A DNA stretch of 17,195 nt from Pseudomonadota bacterium (GCA_023416575.1 JAEZHL010000084.1:1-17195), one strand, 5' to 3'. Counted from the first letter of the stretch, positions 1 through 7,367 are shown. Numbers and translations are program-made. Notes: generated from the letters alone by a model not told the origin.

Positions 1-8
1 TCGTTGCG

Positions 9-1754
9 ATGGCGGGCGAGCGCCTGTCTGGCAGCCGCGCATTCCGGCTCGTCACCGGCAGCCTGCTGCGCCGGATTTTCGTCTCCAACCTGCTCGGGTT
101 GCTGATCCTCGTCGGTGGCATTCTCTATCTCAGCAAGCACAACGTCTGGTTGATCGACGCCAAGCGCGAAAGCCTGCGGAGCCAGGGCGAGATCATCGCA
201 GCCGCCATCGCCGCCAACGCCAGCGTCGAGACGGAGCGTATCATCCTCGACCCCGACAAGCTGCCTGAGGCAGAGGGAGCCCTGATCCCGTTTCGGGACG
301 ACGGCTTTGCAGCCCTGCAGCTGTCGATCCGCCCCGAGCGCGTCACACCGATCCTGCGCCGCCTGGTGCAGCCGACCCAGAACCGTGCGCGCATCTACAG
401 CCGCGACGGCACCCTGATCGCCGACTCGGCCCAGCTGCTATCGCGCGGCCTCATCCTAAAGCCCCCCTCGGAGCAAAAGCGGCCCAGGACGAAGAACGTC
501 TGGACGCGCATCACGCAGTGGTTCCTCAATGCCGACCTTCCGGTCTACAGGGAGATCGGCAACGCCAACGGCAACCTCTACCCGGAGGTGCGGATGGCGA
601 TGACCGGGACCACGACACCGATGCTCCTGCTCAACCAGAACGGTGAGCAGATCGTGTCGATCGCCGTGCCGATCCAACGGGCGAAATCCGTCCAGGGCGT
701 GCTGCTGCTGTCGAGCCGGCCCGGTGAGATCGACGACGCGCTCAGCCAGGAGCGCTGGACCATCATCAAGATCGCCCTGCTGGCCCTCGCCGCGACGATC
801 GCCGCATCCATGCTGCTGGCGCGCACGGTGGCCGGACCGATGCGACGGCTGTCCGAGGCCGCCGAGCACGTCAGTCGGAAAATCTCGGCGCGACACGATC
901 TGCCGAGCTTCGGCCACCGTGGCGATGAAGTCGGGCAGATGTCGACGGCGTTCCGTAACATGACGTCGGCGCTGTTCCGGCGAATCGAGGCCAGCGAGAA
1001 ATTCGCGGCCGACGTCGCGCACGAGCTCAAGAACCCGCTCACAGCCGCGCGTTCGACCGCCGAGGCGCTGGCGTATGCTCGCGATGAGCAGGAGCGGCAG
1101 AAGCTCATCGTGCAGATTCAGAGCGAGTTGAAGCGCCTCAACCGGCTGATCACCGACGTCTCCAATGCGTCGCGCCTGGATGCGGAGCTTGCCCTACAGC
1201 AGACCGAGCCGGTCGCGATGTGCAAGCTTCTCGACGGCATCGTCTCGACGTTCTCGGATATCCTGAGCGACAGCGACAAGAGCATAGCGCTCGAGATCGA
1301 GCCCGCGAGCGCAGGCGATCTGCTGGTGGTGAATGGCCACGAGGGGCGGCTCTCCCAGGTGATCACCAACCTGATCGACAATGCCATTTCCTTCTCGCCC
1401 GATGGCGGCACCGTGCTCGTGCGGGCGGCCCGGTGCGAGGACGGCATCGAGATTTGCGTGGAGGACGACGGGCCGGGTATCGCGCCGGAGAACCTGGAGA
1501 AGATCTTCCGACGTTTCTACACCTACCGGCCGACGTCGGAGAGCAGCCGCGGCAACAATTCAGGTCTCGGGCTGTCGATTTCCCGGGAGATCGTCCTGGC
1601 ACACGGCGGCGAGATATGGGCAGAAAACCGGACCGCGCCGGATGCTTCACCGGACGAGCCGCCCTTGGGCGCCCGCCTGACGGTGCGACTGCCTGCCGCA
1701 CCTAGGCGCGGTCAGACGAGGAGCTTTGGCCATCGTGGCAACCGCCGCGCCTAG
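9..1754 (+). CDS. chvG: ChvG (ExoS)-type membrane sensor histidine kinase
   Basis: Sensor kinase of the ChvG/ChvI two-component system, which in rhizobia and relatives responds to acid and envelope stress. The 581-residue product has a first membrane segment at about 24-42, a periplasmic domain at about 43-250, a second membrane segment at about 252-271, and then a HAMP linker. The H-box is VAHELKNPLT with phosphoacceptor His338. The ATPase domain has an N-box (NLIDNA, 454-459), a G1 box (VEDDGPGI, 484-491), an F-box (IFRRF) and a G2 box (NSGLGL), so it looks catalytically intact. The N-terminal stretch around LVGGILYL and the following LIDAKRESL resemble ChvG/ExoS. The frame stays open to the left edge of the window, so the true start could lie upstream of the ATG at 9. 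The partner regulator chvI would be expected just upstream, outside the window. The 3' end overlaps hprK, suggesting co-transcription. Confidence 0.9.
   Translation: MAGERLSGSRAFRLVTGSLLRRIFVSNLLGLLILVGGILYLSKHNVWLIDAKRESLRSQGEIIAAAIAANASVETERIILDPDKLPEAEGALIPFRDDGFAALQLSIRPERVTPILRRLVQPTQNRARIYSRDGTLIADSAQLLSRGLILKPPSEQKRPRTKNVWTRITQWFLNADLPVYREIGNANGNLYPEVRMAMTGTTTPMLLLNQNGEQIVSIAVPIQRAKSVQGVLLLSSRPGEIDDALSQERWTIIKIALLALAATIAASMLLARTVAGPMRRLSEAAEHVSRKISARHDLPSFGHRGDEVGQMSTAFRNMTSALFRRIEASEKFAADVAHELKNPLTAARSTAEALAYARDEQERQKLIVQIQSELKRLNRLITDVSNASRLDAELALQQTEPVAMCKLLDGIVSTFSDILSDSDKSIALEIEPASAGDLLVVNGHEGRLSQVITNLIDNAISFSPDGGTVLVRAARCEDGIEICVEDDGPGIAPENLEKIFRRFYTYRPTSESSRGNNSGLGLSISREIVLAHGGEIWAENRTAPDASPDEPPLGARLTVRLPAAPRRGQTRSFGHRGNRRA
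1719..1723 (+). promoter_or_regulatory. Ribosome binding site for hprK, start ambiguous
   Basis: AGGAG lies inside the end of chvG. It is only 2 bases from a TTG start at 1726 but 11 bases from an in-frame GTG at 1735. Neither spacing is ideal, so the exact hprK start is undecided. Both options overlap the chvG stop, which points to translational coupling. Confidence 0.5.
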
Positions 1755-2211
1755 CCTGGTCCACGGGACCGCGATCGCCCTTGCCGGCAAAGCCGCGCTG
1801 ATCAGGGGTGCTCCGGGCTCGGGGAAATCCGACCTGGCACTGCGCTGCCTCGCCCAGCCGGCCAGCGACCTCATCGCCGGACAGGCGCTGCTTCTCGCGG
1901 ACGACCAGGTCATCGTCGAAACGCATCGCGGAAAGGTGCTGATGCGTTGTCCCGAGCCGATAAAGGGTCTGCTCGAGGTTCGTGGCGTCGGTATCGTCGC
2001 GGTGCCAACGCAGGACACGGCAGAACTCGAGTTGCTGGTCGACCTCGTGCCGGTTGACAAGGTCGAGCGGTTGCCCGATCCGGATGAGAGGGCCGAGCTC
2101 CTCGGGGTGTCCGTGCGTCGGCTGGCGCTCTATCCGTTCGAGGCTTCCGCAGCGCTCAAGCTGCTACTGGCTTTACAGGGAGGCACGGGTGCCAGGCAGT
2201 ACCAGCAGTAG
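1726..2211 (+). CDS. hprK: Short-form HPr kinase/phosphorylase (catalytic domain only)
   Basis: HprK phosphorylates HPr on a serine using ATP and can reverse the reaction. The product is about 161 residues (158 if the GTG at 1735 is used), roughly half the length of Firmicute HprK, and corresponds to the C-terminal catalytic domain only, as is usual in rhizobia. Visible motifs are the P-loop GAPGSGKS (28-35), an acidic LLADDQVIV strand (57-65), and LLEVRGVGI (82-90), which matches the family signature. His13 lies 15 residues before the P-loop, where the catalytic histidine of full-length enzymes sits. The start overlaps chvG by 29 or 20 bases. EIIA and HPr, its substrate, follow downstream, so a regulatory PTS role is strongly suggested by context. 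Confidence 0.88.
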   Translation: MAIVATAAPSLVHGTAIALAGKAALIRGAPGSGKSDLALRCLAQPASDLIAGQALLLADDQVIVETHRGKVLMRCPEPIKGLLEVRGVGIVAVPTQDTAELELLVDLVPVDKVERLPDPDERAELLGVSVRRLALYPFEASAALKLLLALQGGTGARQYQQ

Positions 2212-2355
2212 CCAAATCGAGCGAAATCGCTTGCGGATGGGTGAAACTGTGGCCAAACATGACGCGGCTCAAGGCGGGCGCTTGGCTGCCTGTGAAATAC
2301 CGGGGTCGCTTAGCCGGCTCACGGCTCCAGGCCCACACGGAACTGCACGAGAGCT

Positions 2356-2760
2356 ATGATTGGACTCTTAATCGTCACCCATGGCGGACTGGCCGGGGAG
2401 TTTCGGGCGGCATTGGAACATGTCGTCGGCGTTCAGACGCAGCTCGAGACGATCTCGATCGGCCCTGATGACGACATGGAAGCGCGCCGCCAGGAAATTC
2501 TGGACGCCGCACGGCGCCTGGACACCGGCGACGGCGTCATTCTGCTGACCGACATGTTCGGGGGCACGCCCTCCAACCTTTCGATCTCGATCCTCGATGA
2601 AGCCAACGTCGAGGTGATCGCCGGCGTCAACCTGCCGATGCTGGTCAGGCTCGCGAGCGTGCGCAACGACACGCCCCTCGCCAAAGCCGTGGATCTGGCC
2701 AAGGAAGCGGGCCGCAAATATATTAGCGTCGCCAGGCAGGTTCTTTCCGGTGAGCCCTGA
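2356..2760 (+). CDS. manX: PTS EIIA component, mannose family
   Basis: A 134-residue single-domain EIIA of the mannose family, which accepts phosphate from HPr on a histidine. The phosphorylation site is His9 in the N-terminal VTHG motif. The DMFGGTPSN segment (about 66-74) is typical of the family. No EIIB, EIIC or EIID genes are nearby, so the protein probably signals by its phosphorylation state instead of driving sugar uptake. The ATG at 2356 is preceded by a weak GAG. The 144-base gap after hprK (2212-2355) holds no convincing promoter or gene. The stop codon shares its last base with the ATG of ptsH, indicating tight co-translation. The symbol manX follows rhizobial usage. Confidence 0.9.
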   Translation: MIGLLIVTHGGLAGEFRAALEHVVGVQTQLETISIGPDDDMEARRQEILDAARRLDTGDGVILLTDMFGGTPSNLSISILDEANVEVIAGVNLPMLVRLASVRNDTPLAKAVDLAKEAGRKYISVARQVLSGEP

Positions 2761-3071
2761 TGGGGGGAAATGCCGTGCTGGACAGCCGCAAGCCGTCAGC
2801 CATCGTCACCATCCGCAATCGTAAGGGGCTTCACGCGCGCGCCTCGGCGAAGTTCGTCAAGTGCGCCGAGAGCTTCAACGCGACCGTTTCCGTGACGCGG
2901 GACGGCAATACCGTCGGCGGCACCTCTATCATGGGGCTGATGATGCTCGCCGCCGGTCCTGGCTCGACGCTTCACCTGAAAGCCGAAGGCCCCGAAGGCC
3001 ATGAGGCGATCAAGGCCCTCGTGTCGCTCGTCGTTGACGGCTTCGGCGAGGAATGCGTGGACGACAACTGA
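2760..3071 (+). CDS. ptsH: HPr phosphocarrier protein
   Basis: HPr passes phosphate from Enzyme I to EIIA and is the substrate of HprK. The 103-residue product contains RKGLHARAS with the EI-dependent phosphorylation site His25, and GGTSIMGLM with the HprK site Ser56. The spacing of 31 residues equals that of His15 and Ser46 in classical HPr. Having both sites fits the co-encoded HprK. The ATG at 2760 overlaps the manX stop. An in-frame GTG at 2775 is preceded by a G-rich ribosome site at 2762-2768 with 6-base spacing and would give a 98-residue protein closer to normal HPr length, so it may be the real start. Enzyme I (probably PtsP) is not in the window. Confidence 0.92.
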   Translation: MGGNAVLDSRKPSAIVTIRNRKGLHARASAKFVKCAESFNATVSVTRDGNTVGGTSIMGLMMLAAGPGSTLHLKAEGPEGHEAIKALVSLVVDGFGEECVDDN

Positions 3072-3095
3072 TCCCGCGCTCTCCGGCACAGCAAG

Positions 3096-3115
3096 ACATA
3101 ACAATGTCTTTATGT
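3096..3115 (+). promoter_or_regulatory. Imperfect palindrome, candidate operator for ahcY
   Basis: ACATAA and TTATGT half-sites flank an 8-base centre containing a further matched A/T pair, forming a 20-base dyad. It is AT-rich in otherwise GC-rich DNA and lies about 5 bases upstream of a possible -35 element. Its position in front of ahcY fits a methionine-cycle regulator such as the ArsR-family SahR known from Proteobacteria. The identity of the regulator is inference. Confidence 0.5.
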
Positions 3116-3119
3116 GTTG

Positions 3120-3148
3120 TTGCATGACGGTCGGCGGGTCGGTATAGA
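3120..3148 (+). promoter_or_regulatory. Possible ahcY promoter
   Basis: TTGCAT at 3120-3125 and TATAGA at 3143-3148 are separated by 17 bases. The -10 keeps TATA and the -35 keeps TTG, so this is a moderate match to a housekeeping promoter. Transcription would begin near 3155 and leave a leader of about 80 bases. The palindrome at 3096-3115 sits immediately upstream. Confidence 0.4.
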
Positions 3149-3189
3149 CGGCCCGTGCCGGGCATGGTGTGCCGTGCCCAAAGCCCCAA

Positions 3190-3210
3190 GCTGCCGCAAG
3201 TCGCGGCAGC
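3190..3210 (+). promoter_or_regulatory. Strong hairpin in the ahcY leader
   Basis: GCTGCCGC and GCGGCAGC form a perfect 8-base-pair stem around a 5-base loop (AAGTC), 16 bases before the ribosome site. No T-run follows, so it is not a standard terminator. It could protect the mRNA or belong to a leader control element. I do not recognise a known SAH or SAM riboswitch here. Confidence 0.45.
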
Positions 3211-3226
3211 ACCACTTTCGAGATCC

Positions 3227-3231
3227 AGGAG
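3227..3231 (+). promoter_or_regulatory. ahcY ribosome binding site
   Basis: AGGAG with 6-base spacing to the ATG at 3238. It decides between this start and an upstream in-frame GTG at 3169, which has no such site and would place the leader hairpin inside the coding region. Confidence 0.8.
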
Positions 3232-3237
3232 CCGCAG

Positions 3238-4641
3238 ATGCCGATCGCTGCCGAATACGCCGTCAAGGACATCGGTCTCGCCAGTTGGGGGCGCAAGGAA
3301 ATTTCGATCGCCGAGACCGAGATGCCGGGCCTCATGTCGACCCGGGCCGAGTATGGCCCCCAGCAGCCGCTCAAGGGCGCGCGCATCGCCGGCTCGCTGC
3401 ACATGACGATCCAGACCGCGGTTCTGATCGAGACGCTGGTCGCACTCGGCGCGGATGTGCGGTGGGCGTCCTGCAACATCTACTCGACCCAGGACCACGC
3501 CGCGGCCGCCATTGCCGAGGCGGGCGTGCCGGTGTTCGCCATCAAGGGCGAGTCGCTGAAGGACTACTGGGACTACACCCGCAAGATCCTGGAGTGGGGT
3601 GACGGCGGCACGCCGAACCTGATCCTGGACGACGGCGGCGACGCCACCCTCCTCGTTCACCTGGGGCTGCGGGCCGAGAACGGCGATACCGCTTTCCTCG
3701 ACCAGCCGGGCTCCGAGGAAGAGGAGATCCTGTTCGCGCTCATCAAGCGGACCCTGCAGGAGAAGAAAGGCTGGTTCGCAGAGCTCGCACGCAACATCCG
3801 CGGTGTGTCGGAGGAGACCACGACAGGCGTGCACCGTCTCTATGAGATGCAGAAGAAGGGCACGCTGCTGTTCCCCGCCATCAACGTCAATGACTCGGTG
3901 ACCAAGTCGAAGTTCGACAATCTCTACGGCTGCCGCGAAAGCCTCGTGGACGGCATCCGTCGCGGCACCGACGTCATGATGGCCGGCAAGATCGCAATGG
4001 TTGCGGGGTTCGGCGACGTCGGCAAGGGCTCTGCGGCGAGCCTCCGGAACGCCGGCTGCCGCGTGATCGTGTCGGAAGTGGATCCGATCTGCGCGCTGCA
4101 GGCGGCCATGGAGGGCTACGAGGTGGTCACCATGGAAGATGCGGCCCCGCGCGCCGATATCTTCGTCACGGCCACCGGTAACAAGGACGTGATCACGCTC
4201 GACCACATGCGCGCCATGAAGGACCGGGCGATCGTCTGCAACATCGGCCACTTCGATAACGAGATCCAGGTGGCCTCGCTGCGCAACTTCAAGTGGACCA
4301 ACATCAAGCCGCAGGTCGATGAGATCGAGTTCCCGGATGGCAAGCGCATCATTCTGCTGTCCGAGGGCCGGCTCGTGAACCTCGGCAACGCCACGGGCCA
4401 CCCCTCGTTCGTAATGTCGGCCTCGTTCACGACCCAGACGCTGGCCCAGATCGAGCTGTTCACGAACCCCGGTCGCTACGAGCGGAAGGTTTACACGTTG
4501 CCGAAGCACCTCGACGAGAAGGTCGCCATGCTGCATCTGGCCAAGGTTGGCGCGACTCTGACCAAGCTCACGCCGGCGCAGGCCGAGTATATCGGCGTCT
4601 CGCAAGAGGGCCCGTTCAAGTCGGACCATTACCGCTATTGA
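3238..4641 (+). CDS. ahcY: S-adenosylhomocysteine hydrolase
   Basis: A cytosolic NAD-dependent enzyme that splits S-adenosylhomocysteine into adenosine and homocysteine, relieving inhibition of methyltransferases and feeding the methionine cycle. The 467-residue product has the substrate-domain motif SLHMT (53-57), DDGGD (131-135), NVNDSVTKSKFDN (216-228), the NAD-binding GFGDVGKG (257-264), GHPS (387-390), and a C-terminal end in KSDHYRY typical of the family. It carries the extra segment of about 40 residues (roughly 145-185) found in many bacterial and plant enzymes. The start at 3238 follows a good ribosome site and gives the usual MPIAAEY-like N-terminus. The 166-base gap after ptsH and its leader signals suggest a separate transcription unit. 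Confidence 0.97.
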   Translation: MPIAAEYAVKDIGLASWGRKEISIAETEMPGLMSTRAEYGPQQPLKGARIAGSLHMTIQTAVLIETLVALGADVRWASCNIYSTQDHAAAAIAEAGVPVFAIKGESLKDYWDYTRKILEWGDGGTPNLILDDGGDATLLVHLGLRAENGDTAFLDQPGSEEEEILFALIKRTLQEKKGWFAELARNIRGVSEETTTGVHRLYEMQKKGTLLFPAINVNDSVTKSKFDNLYGCRESLVDGIRRGTDVMMAGKIAMVAGFGDVGKGSAASLRNAGCRVIVSEVDPICALQAAMEGYEVVTMEDAAPRADIFVTATGNKDVITLDHMRAMKDRAIVCNIGHFDNEIQVASLRNFKWTNIKPQVDEIEFPDGKRIILLSEGRLVNLGNATGHPSFVMSASFTTQTLAQIELFTNPGRYERKVYTLPKHLDEKVAMLHLAKVGATLTKLTPAQAEYIGVSQEGPFKSDHYRY

Positions 4642-4648
4642 TCCGGCC

Positions 4649-4671
4649 GGTGTCGTCCAGCGGGCGACACC
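4649..4671 (+). terminator. Hairpin after ahcY, probable terminator without a T-run
   Basis: Eight bases after the ahcY stop, a 10-base-pair stem (GGTGTCGTCC with GGGCGACACC, one G-U pair) closes on a 3-base AGC loop. The sequence after it (TCACACC) lacks a T-tract, so it may act with Rho or as a 3'-end stabiliser. Confidence 0.5.
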
Positions 4672-4732
4672 TCACACCCGCGGTGCTTGCAGGACGCGCG
4701 CGCAGTATTTTCTCAGTGCCGCGTGCTGCCCC

Positions 4733-4784
4733 GAGTCTGGCCAGCGCAAGCGATCCTCCTCATAATCAAGAGTGATTCGGATTC
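4733..4784 (+). promoter_or_regulatory. Three GANTC sites around the divL promoter
   Basis: GAGTC at 4733-4737, GATTC at 4774-4778 and GATTC at 4780-4784. GANTC is the target of the cell-cycle methyltransferase CcrM in Alphaproteobacteria, and promoter methylation state tunes transcription of some cell-cycle genes. In this window the motif otherwise appears roughly once per kilobase by eye, so three within 52 bases is a cluster. Confidence 0.5.
4738..4766 (+). promoter_or_regulatory. Candidate divL promoter
   Basis: TGGCCA at 4738-4743 and CATAAT at 4761-4766 are spaced 17 bases apart, with 4 and 5 matches to the housekeeping consensus. A transcript would start near 4773, which supports the ATG at 4856 over the GTG at 4772 as the divL start. 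I see no TTAA-N7-TTAA CtrA box nearby. Confidence 0.4.
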
Positions 4785-4855
4785 CGGGGTATGTCCCGGT
4801 CAATGCGCTAGGTCTCGCGTTCCGAGTGGCGCTGTCCAGTTATACACGGAACGCA

Positions 4856-7354
4856 ATGCAGGTGGCCGATCCCCAGAGCCGGACAGATGCCACTCGCCAG
4901 GAGCTGTTGGCCCTGCTCCTCGCGAGCCTTGCGTGCACCGTCGTGCTCATGCTGGGGCTGGTCGAGGCGCGCAGCCTGAGCGTCACCGGTTTCGAGCTCC
5001 GCCACCTGCTGCTGCTCGCGATTGGCATCGGAACGCTTGGTCTCGCGGCTGTCCTGGTCTGGCACATGCTGCGGCGCGCCAGCAGGACCGTTCGTCAGCT
5101 CGAAGCTGAAGCAGCCACGCTCCGCCGCAGCCTGATGACGGCCGAGGCGATCGTCAAGGCGGAGCCCCAAGTCCTGGTGTTCTGGGAGCAGGGCCAGCAG
5201 CTGAAAGTTGTTGCGCATACGCTGTCGTCCGTTCCCGGCTTGCCCGAGGATCATAAAGCCCTGATCCGCTTCGGCGCCTGGCTCGACACCGAATCGGCCG
5301 AGGCTTTGAAAGCCGGGCTCGACACGCTGTTCACCGATGGACGGCCGTTCAACGCGCTGCTGAAGACGACCGCAGGCGGCCATCTCGAGGCCGACGGGCG
5401 GGCGGCAGGCTCGCGTGCCGTTCTCCGCTTGCGCGATGTCGCTGCGGGCTACAAGCGCGACCTGTTGAAAATTCTCGACCAGCACCGCCAACTGGCACGC
5501 GATATCCGCGCGAGCCGCAGCCTGCTCAACGCGTTGCCGATGCCGGTCTGGATCAAAGGCCCGGGCGGCCGCATCGAATGGGTGAACAAGGCCTACGTGG
5601 CCGGGGTCGAAGCCGCCGACGAGACCGAGGTTCGCGAACGGCAGATCGAGCTTCTGGAATCGCGGCAGCGCTCTGCCCTCGAGCCCGCCCTCGCCCTTCG
5701 CGAGACCATAAGCACCCGCATGCCACTGATCGTGGGCGGCGAGCGCAAGCCGCACGAGGTGGTGATCGTCCCGCTCGAGGATACGACCGCCGCTGCAGCC
5801 ATCGACGTCACCGCGCTCGAAACAGCGCAGGGGGAGCTCGACCGTCAGGTTGCCGCCTACGATCGCACCCTGGACCGGGTTGCGACGGCAGTGGCGATCT
5901 TCGGTCCGGATCAGCGGCTCGGGTTCTTCAATGCCGCCTACCAGCGCCTGTGGGAGCTGGATGAGGAGTGGCTGAAGACGAAACCGACCGACAGCGAGGT
6001 TCTGGACCGGCTGCGCGAGACGTCGCGGCTTCCGGCGATGGTCAACTACCGGGCGTGGAAGGCCAAGCTGCTCGCGTGCTATCGCACGTCGACGGAGTAC
6101 GAGGACAAGTGGCACCTGCCCGACGGCCGCATGCTGCATGTGCTCGCCGAGCAGCGCCCCGATGGCGGCGTGACCTACCTTTATGATGACGTTACCGAGC
6201 GGTTCGCGCTCGAGAGCCGCTACAATGCCCTCATCGAGGTGCAGCGCGAGACGCTCGACAGCTTGAAGGAAGGCGTTGCCGTCTTCGCCACGGATGGCCG
6301 GCTCAAGCTGTTCAACTCCGCATTCGAGCAGATCTGGAAGCTGCCGCGCCAGATGCTGAGCGGCAGACCGCATATCGACGAGATCATCGCTCAGACAAGC
6401 GAGCGGTTCGAGAACCGGCGGACGTGGGCGCGCATCGGCCGGGCGGTCACAGCACTTTCGGATCAGCGGCAGCAGGTCGAAGGACAGATGGTGCGGCCCG
6501 ACGGCAGCGTCATCGACTTTGCCGCGACTCCCCTCCCCGACGGTGCCACGCTGCTGATCTTCGCCGACGTGACGGCAGCCAAGCGCATCGAGCGAGCGCT
6601 GGAGGAGCGGAACGAGGCGCTCGTCGCCGCCGATCGGCTCAAAAGCCAGTTCATCAGTCACGTGTCTTATGAGTTGCGCACGCCACTGACCAATATCATC
6701 GGCTTCAGCGAGCTGCTGGCAAGCCCGCGCGCGGGACAGCTCAACGAGAAGCAGCGCGAATACCTGAGCGATATCTCCGTCTCGTCGAAAACCCTGCTCG
6801 CCATCATCGATGATATCCTGGATCTGGCGACCATCGAGGCGGGAACGGTGGAGCTGAAGCTCAGCCGCATTCTTGTGCGCCCCGTCATCGATGCCGCCAT
6901 TCTCGGAATCCGCGAGCGGGCGAGCCGTGCCAGGCTCAATCTCGACATCGCGGTGGCCAAGGATGCCGTGTCCTTCGTGGGCGACGAAAGCCGTGTCAGG
7001 CAGGTCATCTATAACCTGCTGTCGAACGCTGTCGGCTTCTCCAATCCGGGTGATACCATCAAGGTGTCCTGCTGGCGCGAGAACGGGATGATCGCCTTCT
7101 CGGTTGAAGATCAGGGAGTCGGAATCCCCAAGGATCAGCAGCGCCGGATCTTCGAGCGTTTCGAAAGCCGCAGCTTCGGCTCCAAGCACCGCGGCGCCGG
7201 CCTCGGCCTCTCGATCGTCAAGAGCCTGGTCGAGCTGCACGAGGGCGACATGCGACTCGATTCGGAGCCCGGCCGTGGCACACGGGTGACTGTGCGGTTC
7301 CCGGAAGCCACGGCGAAGCTGACGGTTGCAGAGGCCATGGCATCGCGGGCTTGA
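4856..7354 (+). CDS. divL: DivL-type cell-cycle sensor kinase with tyrosine in the H-box
   Basis: In Caulobacter, DivL is an essential membrane protein that binds phosphorylation-state partners (DivK, CckA) and so controls CtrA. This 832-residue product has two membrane segments (about 16-36 and 51-72), a coiled region, and three PAS-like domains near 223-330, 339-450 and 467-575. A HisKA dimerisation domain follows, with motif VSYELRTPLT, in which Tyr605 occupies the phosphoacceptor position (codon TAT at 6668-6670). The ATPase domain keeps its N-box (NLLSNAV), G1 (VEDQGVGIP), F-box (IFERF) and G2 (GAGLGL). The Tyr substitution with an intact ATP site is the DivL hallmark. The ATG at 4856 has GGA 5 bases upstream; a GTG at 4772 would add 28 residues but lacks a ribosome site. 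Called DivL from the H-box and gene order; another H-box variant is possible but less likely. Confidence 0.88.
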   Translation: MQVADPQSRTDATRQELLALLLASLACTVVLMLGLVEARSLSVTGFELRHLLLLAIGIGTLGLAAVLVWHMLRRASRTVRQLEAEAATLRRSLMTAEAIVKAEPQVLVFWEQGQQLKVVAHTLSSVPGLPEDHKALIRFGAWLDTESAEALKAGLDTLFTDGRPFNALLKTTAGGHLEADGRAAGSRAVLRLRDVAAGYKRDLLKILDQHRQLARDIRASRSLLNALPMPVWIKGPGGRIEWVNKAYVAGVEAADETEVRERQIELLESRQRSALEPALALRETISTRMPLIVGGERKPHEVVIVPLEDTTAAAAIDVTALETAQGELDRQVAAYDRTLDRVATAVAIFGPDQRLGFFNAAYQRLWELDEEWLKTKPTDSEVLDRLRETSRLPAMVNYRAWKAKLLACYRTSTEYEDKWHLPDGRMLHVLAEQRPDGGVTYLYDDVTERFALESRYNALIEVQRETLDSLKEGVAVFATDGRLKLFNSAFEQIWKLPRQMLSGRPHIDEIIAQTSERFENRRTWARIGRAVTALSDQRQQVEGQMVRPDGSVIDFAATPLPDGATLLIFADVTAAKRIERALEERNEALVAADRLKSQFISHVSYELRTPLTNIIGFSELLASPRAGQLNEKQREYLSDISVSSKTLLAIIDDILDLATIEAGTVELKLSRILVRPVIDAAILGIRERASRARLNLDIAVAKDAVSFVGDESRVRQVIYNLLSNAVGFSNPGDTIKVSCWRENGMIAFSVEDQGVGIPKDQQRRIFERFESRSFGSKHRGAGLGLSIVKSLVELHEGDMRLDSEPGRGTRVTVRFPEATAKLTVAEAMASRA

Positions 7355-7367
7355 CGTTCAGCCCGCG
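7344..7367 (+). terminator. Hairpin across the divL stop codon
   Basis: CGCGGGCT and AGCCCGCG form a perfect 8-base-pair stem with an 8-base loop that contains the divL TGA. A pyrimidine-rich run (CTTTCTCTCTC) begins 5 bases after the stem. It could be a partial terminator or an intercistronic mRNA structure that separates divL from tsaE expression. Confidence 0.4.

Noticed and set aside
2241..2468. Small + strand open frame in the hprK-manX gap
   Set aside because: It overlaps manX in another frame, has no ribosome site, and its product resembles no family I know.
3169..3237. Longer ahcY start at GTG 3169
   Set aside because: It would add 23 unconserved residues and translate through the leader hairpin, while ATG 3238 has a proper AGGAG.
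3116..3237. SAH or SAM-II riboswitch before ahcY
   Set aside because: I could not match the conserved core of either class by eye, so only a structured leader is reported.
3010..4629. Antisense open frame of 539 codons opposite ahcY
   Set aside because: A shadow of the strongly conserved ahcY coding sequence; the translation is rich in Arg, Leu and His without motifs.
4772..4855. Longer divL start at GTG 4772
   Set aside because: There is no ribosome site, the added residues look unlike a signal or membrane segment, and a candidate promoter would place the transcript start at about the same base.
4642..4855. CtrA binding box before divL
   Set aside because: No TTAA-N7-TTAA or close variant is visible.
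4808..7240. Antisense open frame of 810 codons opposite divL
   Set aside because: It mirrors a GC-rich gene whose own product has intact kinase motifs. The antisense translation is low-complexity, rich in Arg, Gln, Asp and His, with no recognisable domain.
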